Positions 25,452-34,935 of a DNA stretch of 64,000 nucleotides are shown in pieces (the stretch's first letter is position 1; each line of letters begins with the position of its first letter). Made by a program: the position numbers and the translations under genes. The notes under the pieces were generated by a model. The model was not told the origin of the DNA, searched no databases, and saw nothing but the letters and a program-made list of their open reading frames with translations. The DNA is from Sulfurospirillum sp. GTDB taxonomy: Bacteria > Campylobacterota > Campylobacteria > Campylobacterales > Sulfurospirillaceae. The stretch spans positions 1 through 64,000 of the forward strand of contig JADGDR010000001.1 in the NCBI GenBank assembly GCA_016744795.1, in the 5' to 3' direction.

Positions 25452-26825
25452 TTAAATCATATTTATTGGATTTACTATTTCATCAAATTCATCTTCACTA
25501 AGAAGATTAAATTCCATAGCTGACTCTTTTAAACTTATTCCTTTTTCATGAGCATTCTTAGCTATATTGGCTGCATTTTCATATCCTATATGAGGATTGA
25601 GTGCAGTTACTAACATTAAAGAGTTATTTAAATTAAATTCTATCTTCTGCTTAATTGGTTCTAACCCAACTACGCAATTATCATTAAACGATTTCATAAC
25701 ATCACCTAAAAGCTTTACTGATTGAAGATATGCATTAATAAGTACTGGTTTAAAAACATTAAGTTCAAAATTACCTTGACTTGCTGCTAAGGCTATAGTT
25801 GTATCATTCCCAAAAACTTGACAACTTACCATTGTAACTGCCTCAGCTTGAGTGGGATTTACTTTGCCAGGCATAATGGAACTTCCTGGCTCATTTGCAG
25901 GTATTTTATACTCACCTATTCCACATCTTGGTCCTGAACTCAACCACCTAACATCATTGGCAATCTTCATCAAATCTGCAGCTAATGCTTTTAATGCTCC
26001 ATGGGAAAACACAAGTGCATCATGAGAGGTTAAAGCATGAAATTTATTTGGAGCAGTTACAAACTCTTTGCACGTAAAACGACTAATTTCAGAAGCCACC
26101 ATCTCTCCCAGCTTTGGAGGAGCATTAAGTCCTGTGCCAACTGCTGTTCCACCAAGGGCTAACTCTCTTACATGTAAGAGTGAACTTTTTATCATATCTT
26201 CTGATTTTTTTATCATCTCAGCCCAACCACTTATTTCCTGACCTACACTTATGGGTGTTGCATCTTGAAGATGTGTTCTTCCTATTTTTATTACATCTTT
26301 ATAGTCATTTGATTTTTTTTCTAAAGTCTCTTTAAAACATACAAGCTTTGGCAACATCTTCTCTTCAATTGCAAGAACAGCTGCAATGTGCATCGCAGTT
26401 GGAAAAGTGTCGTTTGAGCTTTGAGACATATTTACATCATCATTAGGATGTATAAGTTTATTCTTTTTAAAATCTCCACCGAGTATATTAGTAGCTAAGT
26501 TTGCAACTACTTCATTAACATTCATATTTGTTTGAGTACCGCTTCCTGTCTGCCAAACACTCAAAGGGAACTCTTCATCATGCCTGCTTTCTAGTATTTG
26601 ATCACAAGCTAAAACTATGGCTCTGGTTTTTTCATCACTTAGTTTTTTTAAATTGTTATTTGTTATAGCAACGGAGCGTTTAAGTATAGCAAAAGCGTGA
26701 ATAATATCCTTTGGCATCTTCTCTTTTCCTATGTGAAAATTCATAAGACTTCTGCCCGTTTGTGCTCCCCAAAGAGCCTCTTGTGGAACTTCAACTTCTC
26801 CCATAGTATCTTTTTCTATTCTCAT
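25452..26825 (-). CDS. fumC: Class II fumarate hydratase
   Basis: 457 aa, normal for FumC. Signatures are TGSGTQTNMNVNEV (about residues 96-109), GRTHLQDATP and the SS-loop GSSIMPGKVNPTQ (about 313-325). It interconverts fumarate and malate in the TCA or reverse TCA cycle without an iron-sulfur cluster. One iterated palindrome (CTCTTACATGTAAGAG) lies in the gene and is read as LLHV. Confidence 0.95.
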   Translation of the reverse strand: MRIEKDTMGEVEVPQEALWGAQTGRSLMNFHIGKEKMPKDIIHAFAILKRSVAITNNNLKKLSDEKTRAIVLACDQILESRHDEEFPLSVWQTGSGTQTNMNVNEVVANLATNILGGDFKKNKLIHPNDDVNMSQSSNDTFPTAMHIAAVLAIEEKMLPKLVCFKETLEKKSNDYKDVIKIGRTHLQDATPISVGQEISGWAEMIKKSEDMIKSSLLHVRELALGGTAVGTGLNAPPKLGEMVASEISRFTCKEFVTAPNKFHALTSHDALVFSHGALKALAADLMKIANDVRWLSSGPRCGIGEYKIPANEPGSSIMPGKVNPTQAEAVTMVSCQVFGNDTTIALAASQGNFELNVFKPVLINAYLQSVKLLGDVMKSFNDNCVVGLEPIKQKIEFNLNNSLMLVTALNPHIGYENAANIAKNAHEKGISLKESAMEFNLLSEDEFDEIVNPINMI

Positions 26826-26956
26826 AGCACTCTCCTTGTAAAATTTGAGCTATTTTGATTATAGTACTATATTATTTAAGAAAGTTTTAATTTTATTATC
26901 TTATTATTATATAAAAGTTTTAGGTGTAAATTCAAACTTTAATAGTAGGAGTATAT

Positions 26957-27202
26957 ATGCAAATAAACATAATCTACTGTAATCAGTGATCTTATAGACC
27001 AAAAGCTACCCGTGCGGTAGATGAAATTGCGTCAGTCTATCCAGATGCTAATATAACAGGAGTTGCAAGTTTTGGTGGTGTTTTTGATATCGAAATTAAT
27101 GGAGAAGTTATCTTTTCAAAAGACAAAGAACTTAGGTTCCCTATAGAGGGAGAACTAATAAAGCGTATTAAAGAGTGGAAATTTTCTAAAGAACAGGAAT
27201 AA
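26957..27202 (+). CDS. SelW-like (Rdx family) selenoprotein with in-frame UGA as selenocysteine
   Basis: Absent from the ORF track because of a UGA codon at 26987-26989. Reading through gives 81 aa: MQINIIYCNQ-U-SYRPKATRAV, then GVASFGGVFDIEINGEVIFSK and a C-terminal helix ending KEWKFSKEQE. CXXU at residues 8-11 is where SelW/SelT/SelH family proteins carry CXXU or CXXC, and the GGVFDI-x-x-NGE core is the Rdx fold signature. Coding sense resumes perfectly for 70 codons after the UGA to TAA. TAGGAG precedes the ATG. A small hairpin stands 16 bases after the UGA. Redox role via glutathione or thioredoxin-like chemistry is inferred. Overlaps the AEC carrier gene by 17 bases, convergently. Confidence 0.9.
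27006..27020 (+). promoter_or_regulatory. Candidate bacterial SECIS hairpin
   Basis: CTACC-CGTGC-GGTAG forms a perfect 5-bp stem with a 5-nt loop, beginning 16 bases downstream of the UGA in the SelW-like gene. Bacterial SECIS elements lie in the coding region right after the UGA with a small apical loop holding a G near its start; this loop has G at its second position. SelB would bind it. Confidence 0.6.
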
Positions 27203-28100
27203 TTAGAAACAAAGTTACCATACATAAAAGAGTTTGCAAGGTGATAATTGAAGCCATTAAGCTAACATCACCTCCAAGCTCACGAGCCAATATGTAACCA
27301 CTCACTGCTGTTGGCATCGCTCCAAATATAACAGCTATGGCTAACATTTCACCATTAAGTCCAAAAAGCATAGCAATCCCATAAATAACAGCAGGAAAAT
27401 AAATAAGCTTAACTAAAACACAAACTAACAACTCTTTTTTTGCTAATTTTAAATACTTAAACTCCAAGCCAACACCAACAGAAAGTAGTCCTACAGGCAG
27501 TGCCGCTCCACTTAAAATAGTAAGAGATTTTAATACAACTATAGGCAAAATTATATCACTAGCATTTATTAAACCACCTACTGCACATGCTAATATAAGG
27601 GGGTTTTTAATTATAGTCTTTAAAAATGTTACAAAAGAAAACTTTCCATCTCTAACATACAAAGCAAAAGTTGATATACAAAGAATATTTATAAAAGGTA
27701 TCACAAAAGACATAACAATAGCAGTTAAAACTAAGCCTTTATCCCCATAAACAGAGTCAACAAAAGCCAAGAGGACATAAGAGTTAAATCTAATTCCTCC
27801 TTGCATGATAGAGGTAAATGCCCTATTATTGAACCTAATAAAATAGTTCAAAATAATCAAAGAAAAGAAGATAACTACTATTGCTAAGAGTGCCGTAGTT
27901 ACTAAATTTAAAGTCTGCTCTAAATTTACATTTGATGTTGAAACTTTATAAACTAAAAGTGAAGGCATCAGAACATAATAAGTAAACTTATCAGCCATTG
28001 GCCAAAAATCAATAGAAGGAAACTTAATTGTTTTAAAAAAATATCCTAACAATATCAAAGCAAAAATTGGTATAAGCGTATTAAGTATATGTTCCAACAA
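27186..28100 (-). CDS. AEC family transporter (auxin efflux carrier / malonate permease-like)
   Basis: 304-aa polytopic protein with the AEC opening (ILNTLIPIFALILLGYFFK), the central FNSYVLLAFVDSVYGDKG and the C-terminal AVIFGAMPTAVSGYILARELGGD characteristic of the family. Members carry malonate, malate or other organic acids, or auxin in plants. Substrate unknown here. It converges with the selenoprotein gene and follows the SUI1 gene. Confidence 0.85.
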   Translation of the reverse strand: MLEHILNTLIPIFALILLGYFFKTIKFPSIDFWPMADKFTYYVLMPSLLVYKVSTSNVNLEQTLNLVTTALLAIVVIFFSLIILNYFIRFNNRAFTSIMQGGIRFNSYVLLAFVDSVYGDKGLVLTAIVMSFVIPFINILCISTFALYVRDGKFSFVTFLKTIIKNPLILACAVGGLINASDIILPIVVLKSLTILSGAALPVGLLSVGVGLEFKYLKLAKKELLVCVLVKLIYFPAVIYGIAMLFGLNGEMLAIAVIFGAMPTAVSGYILARELGGDVSLMASIITLQTLLCMVTLFLIIPVL

Positions 28101-28106
28101 ATTCCT

Positions 28107-28433
28107 TTAACTTTTTGTTCTAAAACCTTCTTCTTTTATAAACGACTTGAGTCTATCTCTACATTCGCCTTGAAATTCCATCCACTCATCTTTGCAAGTT
28201 CCACCACTACCGAGTTTTTTCTTAATTTTTTTACATAATACTTTCAAATCATTTTGAGCTATAAAAAAGGGACCCATAATACTAACTGGTTTCCCTCTTC
28301 TTTTTTCCATTTTAAAAACTATGGAGTGCTCATTTGGTTGTTTTTTATCTTTAAGAATCTCTTTTATCTTCTTTTTAGTATCACTACTCCAAGCTTTATC
28401 ATTGTCTAAAGATGAACCTATCTTAATGTCCAT
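28107..28433 (-). CDS. yciH: SUI1/YciH family translation initiation-like protein
   Basis: About 108 aa from the ATG at 28433, which has AGAGAAG upstream and overlaps the stop of the ABC-F gene by 11 bases; the track start at 28460 adds nine residues from within that gene. The eIF1-like core is visible: KMEKRRGKPVSIMGPF, then KKKLGSGGTCKDEWMEFQGE, the basic and GSGG motif of YciH. Bacterial YciH proteins have been implicated in start-codon fidelity or stress translation. Its coupling to an ABC-F translation factor supports a ribosome role. Confidence 0.85.
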   Translation of the reverse strand: MDIKIGSSLDNDKAWSSDTKKKIKEILKDKKQPNEHSIVFKMEKRRGKPVSIMGPFFIAQNDLKVLCKKIKKKLGSGGTCKDEWMEFQGECRDRLKSFIKEEGFRTKS

Positions 28434-30015
28434 ACTTCTCTTTATATGCTTCATAGTCACCCTTAAAGTCTATAATACTACCATCAGCTTTAAACTCTAC
28501 GATTCTGTTTGCATAAGCATCGATAAGCTCTCTATCGTGAGTGACACAAACAACATTACCTGTAAACTTATAAAGTCCTTCTCCAAGAGAAATAATAGCC
28601 TCTAAATCCAAGTGATTATCTGGTTCGTCAAGAAGTAAAAAGTTACCCTTTTGTAGCATCATTTTTGACAACATCATGCGGTGTTTTTCTCCACCACTAA
28701 TGCTTTTGATAGATTTTTTTTGATCTTCACCAGAAAAAAGCATACGTCCTAGACACTTTCTAATCTCATCTAAGTCTTTGTTTTCATCATAAGTCTGTAA
28801 CCATTCAAAAAGTTGTTCATCACCATCAATTATATCAGTTGTATTTTGAGGAAAATAACTAGGTTCTATGGTTGCTCCCCATTTTACCTCTCCACTATCA
28901 CATTTTATCTCATTCATAATGATATTTAAAAGAGTAGTTTTTCCAGCTCCATTTGGTCCAATAAGCGCTATTTTATCACCTTTTTCTACTTTAAAACTAA
29001 AATCTTTTAAAACTTCTTTATCATAAGATTTATTTATTTTAACAAGTTCTAAAACTTCATTTCCAATATCTCTTTTTGCTTTAAAAATTATGCTTGGATC
29101 TCTTCTTGTTGAACATTGTAAATCTTCAATATCAAGTTTATCAAGTCTTTTTTGACGACTTGTTGCCTGTTTTGCCTTAGAAGCATTTGCACTAAATCTT
29201 CTAACAAAAGCTTCAAGTTCTTCTTTCTCTTTTAGTTTTTTTCCTTGTTCTAACTCTTGCTGTTTTGAAATTAAGTTTGCAGCTATATACCAGTCATCAT
29301 AGTTTCCAGTAAACTCGCGAATCTTTCTAAAATCAACATCAAGTATATTTGTACAAACAGAGTTTAAAAAATGTCTATCATGAGATATAACAACCATCGT
29401 TCCACCATGACGTTTTAACTGATCTTCTAGCCAAGCAATAGCTTCTAAATCAAGGTTATTTGTAGGCTCATCTAAAAACAATATATCAGGTTTTGGATAA
29501 AGAACTTGTGCAAGTAAAATTTTGAACTTATCACCACCTGTAAGCGAACTCATTAGTTCACCATGAACTTCAACAGGGAAATCTAAAGCACAAAGAATTT
29601 TTTCTATATGAACATCAACCTCATAAGTTGGATCTTCTTCTGCACAGGTTATCTCAAGAAGTGCCAGTCTATCGTTAACTTTGTCATCTTCAAAATCGCC
29701 ATTTATGTACAAATCTTCTTTCTCTTTTATAGCATCATAAAGTCTTTTGTTACCGTACATTACAGCATCTTTAAGTGTAAACTCTTCATATGCATACTGA
29801 TTTTGTCCAAGAGTTCCTACTTTTAATCCACTCTGAATTGAGATATTTCCACTAGTTTGCTCTAACTCTCCTGAGAGTATTTTCATAAAAGTACTCTTTC
29901 CCGCTCCATTCGCTCCAATAAGACCATAACGCTTACCAATATCTAACTTCAAACTTATATCTTCAAACAGTAATTGAGATGAAAATCTCATTGTTATATT
30001 ATTTGCTTCTAACAT
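28423..30015 (-). CDS. ybiT: ABC-F family ribosome-associated ATPase (YbiT-like)
   Basis: 530 aa, two ABC domains and no membrane part. First domain: GANGAGKST, signature LTGGDKFKI, Walker B ILFLDEPTNNLD. Second: GPNGAGKTT, ISGGEKHRM, LLLDEPDNHLD. The linker between (about residues 240-320, rich in Lys, Glu and Gln) is the P-site tRNA interaction motif. ABC-F proteins act on stalled or poised ribosomes. Length and the LEANNITMRF start fit YbiT. The variant DEPDNHLD in the second site is typical of that branch. Confidence 0.88.
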   Translation of the reverse strand: MLEANNITMRFSSQLLFEDISLKLDIGKRYGLIGANGAGKSTFMKILSGELEQTSGNISIQSGLKVGTLGQNQYAYEEFTLKDAVMYGNKRLYDAIKEKEDLYINGDFEDDKVNDRLALLEITCAEEDPTYEVDVHIEKILCALDFPVEVHGELMSSLTGGDKFKILLAQVLYPKPDILFLDEPTNNLDLEAIAWLEDQLKRHGGTMVVISHDRHFLNSVCTNILDVDFRKIREFTGNYDDWYIAANLISKQQELEQGKKLKEKEELEAFVRRFSANASKAKQATSRQKRLDKLDIEDLQCSTRRDPSIIFKAKRDIGNEVLELVKINKSYDKEVLKDFSFKVEKGDKIALIGPNGAGKTTLLNIIMNEIKCDSGEVKWGATIEPSYFPQNTTDIIDGDEQLFEWLQTYDENKDLDEIRKCLGRMLFSGEDQKKSIKSISGGEKHRMMLSKMMLQKGNFLLLDEPDNHLDLEAIISLGEGLYKFTGNVVCVTHDRELIDAYANRIVEFKADGSIIDFKGDYEAYKEKYGH

Positions 30016-30101
30016 TTAACTTCTTTCTTTATATTTTTCGCGATTATATCATAAATTATAGTATAATAGGAAAGTAAATTTTTTTATAAGGTAAAATTAT
30101 A

Positions 30102-31181
30102 ATGATAACAGAAATAAATAAAATAAAACAAAATCTCATTTTTAAAGCTGAAGCAGACTTTTTCTCTCAACATAAATGCAATTTTACTCAATCTCTTGTG
30201 GCTTATTTAGAATCAGAAAATAGATGTGGATGTTGTCTTTTAGACAATAGTCATATTGCAGAAAATTTTTATGATGCTCTGTTTCTCCCAGAGAATGACT
30301 GTTACGATAAACACCTATGTTGGATGAAACATTCAAATACAACTAACCAAAACATAGGATTTTTCTTCTCTTCATTAATGTATAACCTTTTAGAAGCTTT
30401 TATTGAATACAAAGAGACAAAAGATCTTAAAAAAAGTATTGATTTAATAAAAATTTGTGCGCAACTACAAAAAGAGATACTAAGTACATTACAGAATAAA
30501 CAAACATTTGATGTTTCTCCTTACCTTCCTAAGAAAGATGGCATAACTTATCTTCATAACATGTATAAGCTAGAGCGTGGAGTACGTTTTATCACACATA
30601 CTGAACTAGGAACTTGTCCTCATATATCTTTAGTAAAAAACATAGGTCAATACTCAGCAGTAATACAAGTAAGTGATGAACAGATGACAATGATGATGGG
30701 ACATCACAGCTCTTTCATAATCAAAGACAGTGATGATGAAAAAAACTTTAGTGTTACAACAGAAATACTATGTGCAGAAGAAAATACTGTCATCATAAAA
30801 GAGATAAAAGAACTAGAGAGTGTTCCACTGTTAAGCAGAAAATTTCCTAGAGCAGCAATAATTCATGCAAGTCTTATTCACATAGCAAACGAAAAAGAGT
30901 ATATAACTGGTAATATGCTTGATATCAGTGAAGGTGGTATGGGTATTATGAGTTCTACTAAAAGCCAATTCGAAAAGGGACAAAAAATTGTTGCTTTTAT
31001 ATCTTATGAAGATGAGGAATCAGGATTTAGGTTTAGTCTCGAAGCTAATGGCATCATAACAAGTATCACAGGAGTAGAACAGGTCTTTAGATATGGACTA
31101 CAGCTCTCTTTAAATAATGAAGAAAAAGATATTGTACTTAATCTTGTAAATATTTTGAGTGGTACTCAAGATACGAAATAG
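30102..31181 (+). CDS. PilZ-domain c-di-GMP effector with N-terminal helical domain
   Basis: 359 aa. The C-terminal PilZ domain has SRKFPRAA (RXXXR, about residues 245-252) and LDISEGGMG (DXSXXG, about 275-283), the two c-di-GMP contact motifs. The N-terminal 150 residues are helical and contain a cluster of Cys and His (RCGCC, DCYDKHLCWMKH) that could hold a metal or heme, as in CZB-like sensing domains, though I cannot assign it. It is followed after 70 bases by a diguanylate cyclase, so synthase and receptor are neighbours. Confidence 0.8.
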   Translation: MITEINKIKQNLIFKAEADFFSQHKCNFTQSLVAYLESENRCGCCLLDNSHIAENFYDALFLPENDCYDKHLCWMKHSNTTNQNIGFFFSSLMYNLLEAFIEYKETKDLKKSIDLIKICAQLQKEILSTLQNKQTFDVSPYLPKKDGITYLHNMYKLERGVRFITHTELGTCPHISLVKNIGQYSAVIQVSDEQMTMMMGHHSSFIIKDSDDEKNFSVTTEILCAEENTVIIKEIKELESVPLLSRKFPRAAIIHASLIHIANEKEYITGNMLDISEGGMGIMSSTKSQFEKGQKIVAFISYEDEESGFRFSLEANGIITSITGVEQVFRYGLQLSLNNEEKDIVLNLVNILSGTQDTK

Positions 31182-31252
31182 GCTTTACATGTAAAAATTT
31201 CAATTTGGAATATTTTACACGTAACTAAATATTTTTCGATATAATCTCGTCC

Positions 31253-32458
31253 ATGAACAATATAAATAAATTTCACCTAACATCTTTTAGTTCTATAGTT
31301 TTGCTCTTTATTATTGCCTACTTTGATATTTTTTCACAAAATACTATTCTAGCTTTTAAAGATGTATCTATAGGACTTATCATAATTGCCATGCTTTTCT
31401 CTGTATTTTTTGCAAGAAGTAAAACTCTTGTACTTCTTTTTATACCACTATTTTTCAGTCTTTATATGTTTTATCCAACTATCTTAGGACTCGATGGTGG
31501 TGAATACTCTTTTTGGTATCTATATCCTATTACAACAGCTTTAGGTTTTTTGTTTATTGGAATACTTCAAGAAAGAGGTCTATTTTGTTTTTATGGTGTC
31601 TCAAAAATAGTTATAATGTTTATAATTTTAGGCATTACTTACTACCTTATAGCAACATTTTCTACAGAATTTAAAAATGCACTAGATACCTCAATCATAA
31701 GTTACAATTTATCCATAAAGGTTAATGATTTTACCTTTTTGATAGCTATTTTATCTATCCTATTTGTAACTTCTATCTCAACTCTATTTTTTACAAACAA
31801 TATAGAAAAAGCACCATTTTGGGTTCTTTATACACTACTCCTTCCTTCTGTATTTTTTCAAACTCAAAGTTCTTTTATACTTTTTTGTTCTTTAAGTAGT
31901 GTTATATTTATCATAGCCCTTCTTAAAGATGCTTATAATATGGCCTATATAGATACACTTACGCAAATTCCTGCTCGTCGTGCCCTTGAAGAATCTTTTT
32001 TGAAACTTGGATCTACATACTCATTAGCTATGGTTGATATAGATTTTTTCAAAAAATTTAATGACACTTATGGTCATGATGTTGGAGACGATGTTTTAAA
32101 ACTAGTAGCAGAACAATTAAATGCAGTCAAAGGGGGAGGAAAAGCTTTTAGATATGGTGGTGAAGAATTTACAATCCTCTTTTCTAACAAAAATCATGAT
32201 GAAATTTTAGTTTACCTTGAAGATGTAAGAGAATCTATTGCAAAACGAGCTTTTACTATCAGAAGTAAAGATAGACCAACAGAAGAACCAGAAGAAAAAA
32301 TAAAAAATAAAAATCTTAAAAAAGTAAATTTAACGGTAAGTATTGGAGTTGCACATGCTCCCTATGATGGAAAAACTCCCACCCAAATTATGAAAAAAGC
32401 AGATGAATCCCTATATGAAGCTAAAGAAAATGGACGAAATTGTACTATAACGTCTTAA
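31253..32458 (+). CDS. Membrane diguanylate cyclase (GGDEF)
   Basis: 401 aa. About 220 residues of N-terminal membrane helices are followed by a GGDEF domain: LAMVDIDFFKKFNDTYGHDVGDDVL and the active-site loop FRYGGEEF (about residue 311), ending LYEAKENGRN. It should make c-di-GMP at the inner membrane. No RXXD inhibitory site precedes the GGEEF, so product inhibition through that site is not expected. A palindrome-bearing gap of 71 bases separates it from the PilZ gene. Confidence 0.9.
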   Translation: MNNINKFHLTSFSSIVLLFIIAYFDIFSQNTILAFKDVSIGLIIIAMLFSVFFARSKTLVLLFIPLFFSLYMFYPTILGLDGGEYSFWYLYPITTALGFLFIGILQERGLFCFYGVSKIVIMFIILGITYYLIATFSTEFKNALDTSIISYNLSIKVNDFTFLIAILSILFVTSISTLFFTNNIEKAPFWVLYTLLLPSVFFQTQSSFILFCSLSSVIFIIALLKDAYNMAYIDTLTQIPARRALEESFLKLGSTYSLAMVDIDFFKKFNDTYGHDVGDDVLKLVAEQLNAVKGGGKAFRYGGEEFTILFSNKNHDEILVYLEDVRESIAKRAFTIRSKDRPTEEPEEKIKNKNLKKVNLTVSIGVAHAPYDGKTPTQIMKKADESLYEAKENGRNCTITS

Positions 32459-32469
32459 ATTCAATAAGT

Positions 32470-32495
32470 AGAGGGACAAAAGCCCCTCAATTTTT
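32470..32495. terminator. Bidirectional terminator between diguanylate cyclase and dapD
   Basis: GAGGG and CCCTC form a stem with an 8-nt loop, followed by AATTTTT. It lies between two convergent genes and touches the dapD stop, so it can serve both transcripts. Confidence 0.65.
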
Positions 32496-33702
32496 AGTGT
32501 AAATCGCTATTTAATACAACTTCTCTTTGACTTCTCAAAGCTATAATCATACCATTTGTACTGTTTTGTCTAAAATGGATACCATTTAAATTTGCAAAAT
32601 CTAAGCCTTTTAAGAATTGAATCTCATCAGAATCTTTACATGTAAAGTTTGCATTTACCTCTTTAATTTTAGATACTTGTGATGGGCTTACACCTATCTT
32701 AGTACCTTCAAGTATGGCAATTCCAGCATCAACAATACAAGCATCACCTAAAGGAATACCTGTGACAGAATTTGCTCCAAGAAGAGTATTTTCTCCTATT
32801 GTAATTGGATTACCATCAGTTCCACTAAGAACTCCAAGTATACTAGCTCCTCCTCCAACATCACTACCTTTGCCAACTATAGCAGATGAGCTTATACGCC
32901 CTTCAACCATAACAGCACCAGTAGTTCCAGCATTAAAGTTAATATAACTAGCTCCTGGCATAACTGTCGTTCCTGCACTAAGCTGTGCTCCCATACGAAC
33001 TTTACTAGCCTCAAGTATACGAGTATTATCAGCAGGAATTACATGAGATAAAAATCTAGGAAATTTATCTACTGATTCTATAATAGGGTACGTGCCTTGA
33101 AGTTTCATCTCTATCTCATTTTCTCTTAACCAGTCAAGCTCAATTGGAATTCCCATTGACCATGCTACATTTTCAAGTACTCCAAAAGCACCATTTAAAT
33201 TTAGACTTCTTAGAGCTGCTTTACCAGTTGATAAAGCATATAACTTCAAATATACAGCTTCAACACTCTTAAGTGGTTCATCATCAAAAATAAAAACCAA
33301 TTTATAATCATCTCTAAGTTCATCAGATGTTCTAATCCAATTTAATAAACTGATAACTTGCACGTTTTTATGAACATCACCAATAGCTTCGTTTATATAT
33401 GCTGCAAATGCTTTTATTGCATTTTTAACAAATTTTTTCTTCACATCACAAACAAACTCACTAGAACTAAAATCTACTTCGACACCACTTTGCTTAAGTG
33501 CTGCAATAAAAACTGCAGCACTTCCAAAGTTTTCTTCCCAGTTTATCACAGGGAAGTTAGCTTGTAAAATTTTCTCAGGGTTTAACTGACCCCTATCAAC
33601 TCTAGCAATTCCAAAACCTATAGGTTTTCTATAACCTTCTATAGCCTCTGTATTTTTTATTAATTCTTTAAAATCTTCTACAGTTTTTATTTTATTAGCC
33701 AT
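32494..33702 (-). CDS. dapD: Tetrahydrodipicolinate N-succinyltransferase
   Basis: 402 aa, the long form known from Campylobacterota, against about 275 aa in enterobacteria. The C-terminal third is a left-handed beta-helix: VMPGASYINFNAGTTGAVMVEGRISSS, then VGGGASILGVLSG and ITIGENTLLGANSVTG. The GASYINFNAGT segment is family-specific. It acts in the lysine and diaminopimelate pathway. First gene of the conserved block dapD-mrp-ispDF-regulator-sat-pgpA. Confidence 0.92.
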   Translation of the reverse strand: MANKIKTVEDFKELIKNTEAIEGYRKPIGFGIARVDRGQLNPEKILQANFPVINWEENFGSAAVFIAALKQSGVEVDFSSSEFVCDVKKKFVKNAIKAFAAYINEAIGDVHKNVQVISLLNWIRTSDELRDDYKLVFIFDDEPLKSVEAVYLKLYALSTGKAALRSLNLNGAFGVLENVAWSMGIPIELDWLRENEIEMKLQGTYPIIESVDKFPRFLSHVIPADNTRILEASKVRMGAQLSAGTTVMPGASYINFNAGTTGAVMVEGRISSSAIVGKGSDVGGGASILGVLSGTDGNPITIGENTLLGANSVTGIPLGDACIVDAGIAILEGTKIGVSPSQVSKIKEVNANFTCKDSDEIQFLKGLDFANLNGIHFRQNSTNGMIIALRSQREVVLNSDLH

Positions 33703-33734
33703 TTTAATCCTTTTATGTTCTCTAAAACTTAGAG

Positions 33735-34901
33735 CTATTTACAACCACAACCACCACTAGTTGAACCATTACTAGCTTCACTTGCACCAGTTGAACAAGC
33801 ACTTACACCAGGAGGAGTAGTTGGTTGAATTGCTTCATTACTAGCTCCACCCTCTTCGTTTACCTTTTCAATCTCTTCCCAAAGTTTACGAGCTGATTCT
33901 TGATATCTTTTTGCAGTTTCGCTCTCAGGTCTAAAAAGTACAACAGGTTTTCCTTCATCTCCACCTTCTCTAACAGCAGGTTCAATTGGAATCTCACCTA
34001 TAACTTGTGTTTCAAATTTTTCAGCAAGTGGTGCAGTTGTACCCTTACCAAAAATATCATACTCTTTTCCAGTATCTGGACAGATAAATCCACTCATATT
34101 TTCCATAATTCCAGCTATTGGAATATGAAGTTTTTTAAACATATCTAAACTTCTCTGGGTATCATCAAGTGCAACTTGCTGAGGAGTTGTAACACAAATT
34201 CCAGTTGTTACAGGAACACTCTGTGCTAAAGTAAGTTGAGCATCACCAGTTCCAGGAGGCATATCAATAAACAATACATCCAGTTCACTCCAAAGAATAT
34301 CACGAAGCAATTGCTCGATTGCTTTCATAATCATAGACCCTCTCCAAATAAGAGACTGTCCCTCTTCCATAAGACTTCCCATGCTCATCATTTCAACACC
34401 ATGAGCTAAAATTGGCTTAACTTTTTGTCCAACTATTTCAGGACTTTTCCCAACTACACCCAACATTCGAGGTACATTTGGTCCATAAATATCTGCATCA
34501 AGCAGACCTACTTTTTTGCCTTGACTAGCTAGGGCAATTGCTAAGTTTACTGTTGTAGTTGTTTTACCAACTCCGCCTTTACCTGAACTTACCATTACAA
34601 AATTCTTTACATGTGGAGTTATGTTTTTACCACTTTGTGAATTACTTTTTTGTGATGGAGCTTTAGGTTGTTTTATAGATATATCTATACGTTTTGCATC
34701 AAGAGCATGAATTGCTGAGTTTACGTTTGTTTTTAACTCACTAGCTATCTCTTCACTTGCTGAAAGTATTTCTACTTCAACAAAAACATTTTCATCACTT
34801 ACTTCAATCTCTTTTACAAAACCAAAAGTTACAATATCTTTTTCAAAACCAGGATATTTAACACTTTTTAGTGCTTCAAGAATACTATTCTTATCTAACA
34901 T
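33735..34901 (-). CDS. mrp: Mrp/ApbC iron-sulfur cluster carrier ATPase
   Basis: 388 aa. An N-terminal MIP18-like domain (about 1-90) precedes a deviant Walker A P-loop, VSSGKGGVGKTTTTVNLA (about residues 103-120), with IDMPPGTGDAQLT and the CXXC-like region around FICPDTG. The final 30 residues form a low-complexity tail with SACST and GGCGCK that adds Cys residues. Mrp carries [4Fe-4S] clusters to target proteins. It follows thiC, whose product needs such a cluster, and leads into dapD. Confidence 0.92.
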   Translation of the reverse strand: MLDKNSILEALKSVKYPGFEKDIVTFGFVKEIEVSDENVFVEVEILSASEEIASELKTNVNSAIHALDAKRIDISIKQPKAPSQKSNSQSGKNITPHVKNFVMVSSGKGGVGKTTTTVNLAIALASQGKKVGLLDADIYGPNVPRMLGVVGKSPEIVGQKVKPILAHGVEMMSMGSLMEEGQSLIWRGSMIMKAIEQLLRDILWSELDVLFIDMPPGTGDAQLTLAQSVPVTTGICVTTPQQVALDDTQRSLDMFKKLHIPIAGIMENMSGFICPDTGKEYDIFGKGTTAPLAEKFETQVIGEIPIEPAVREGGDEGKPVVLFRPESETAKRYQESARKLWEEIEKVNEEGGASNEAIQPTTPPGVSACSTGASEASNGSTSGGCGCK

Positions 34902-34935
34902 CTTTTTCCTTTACTTAAATTTATTTACCAGTTAA

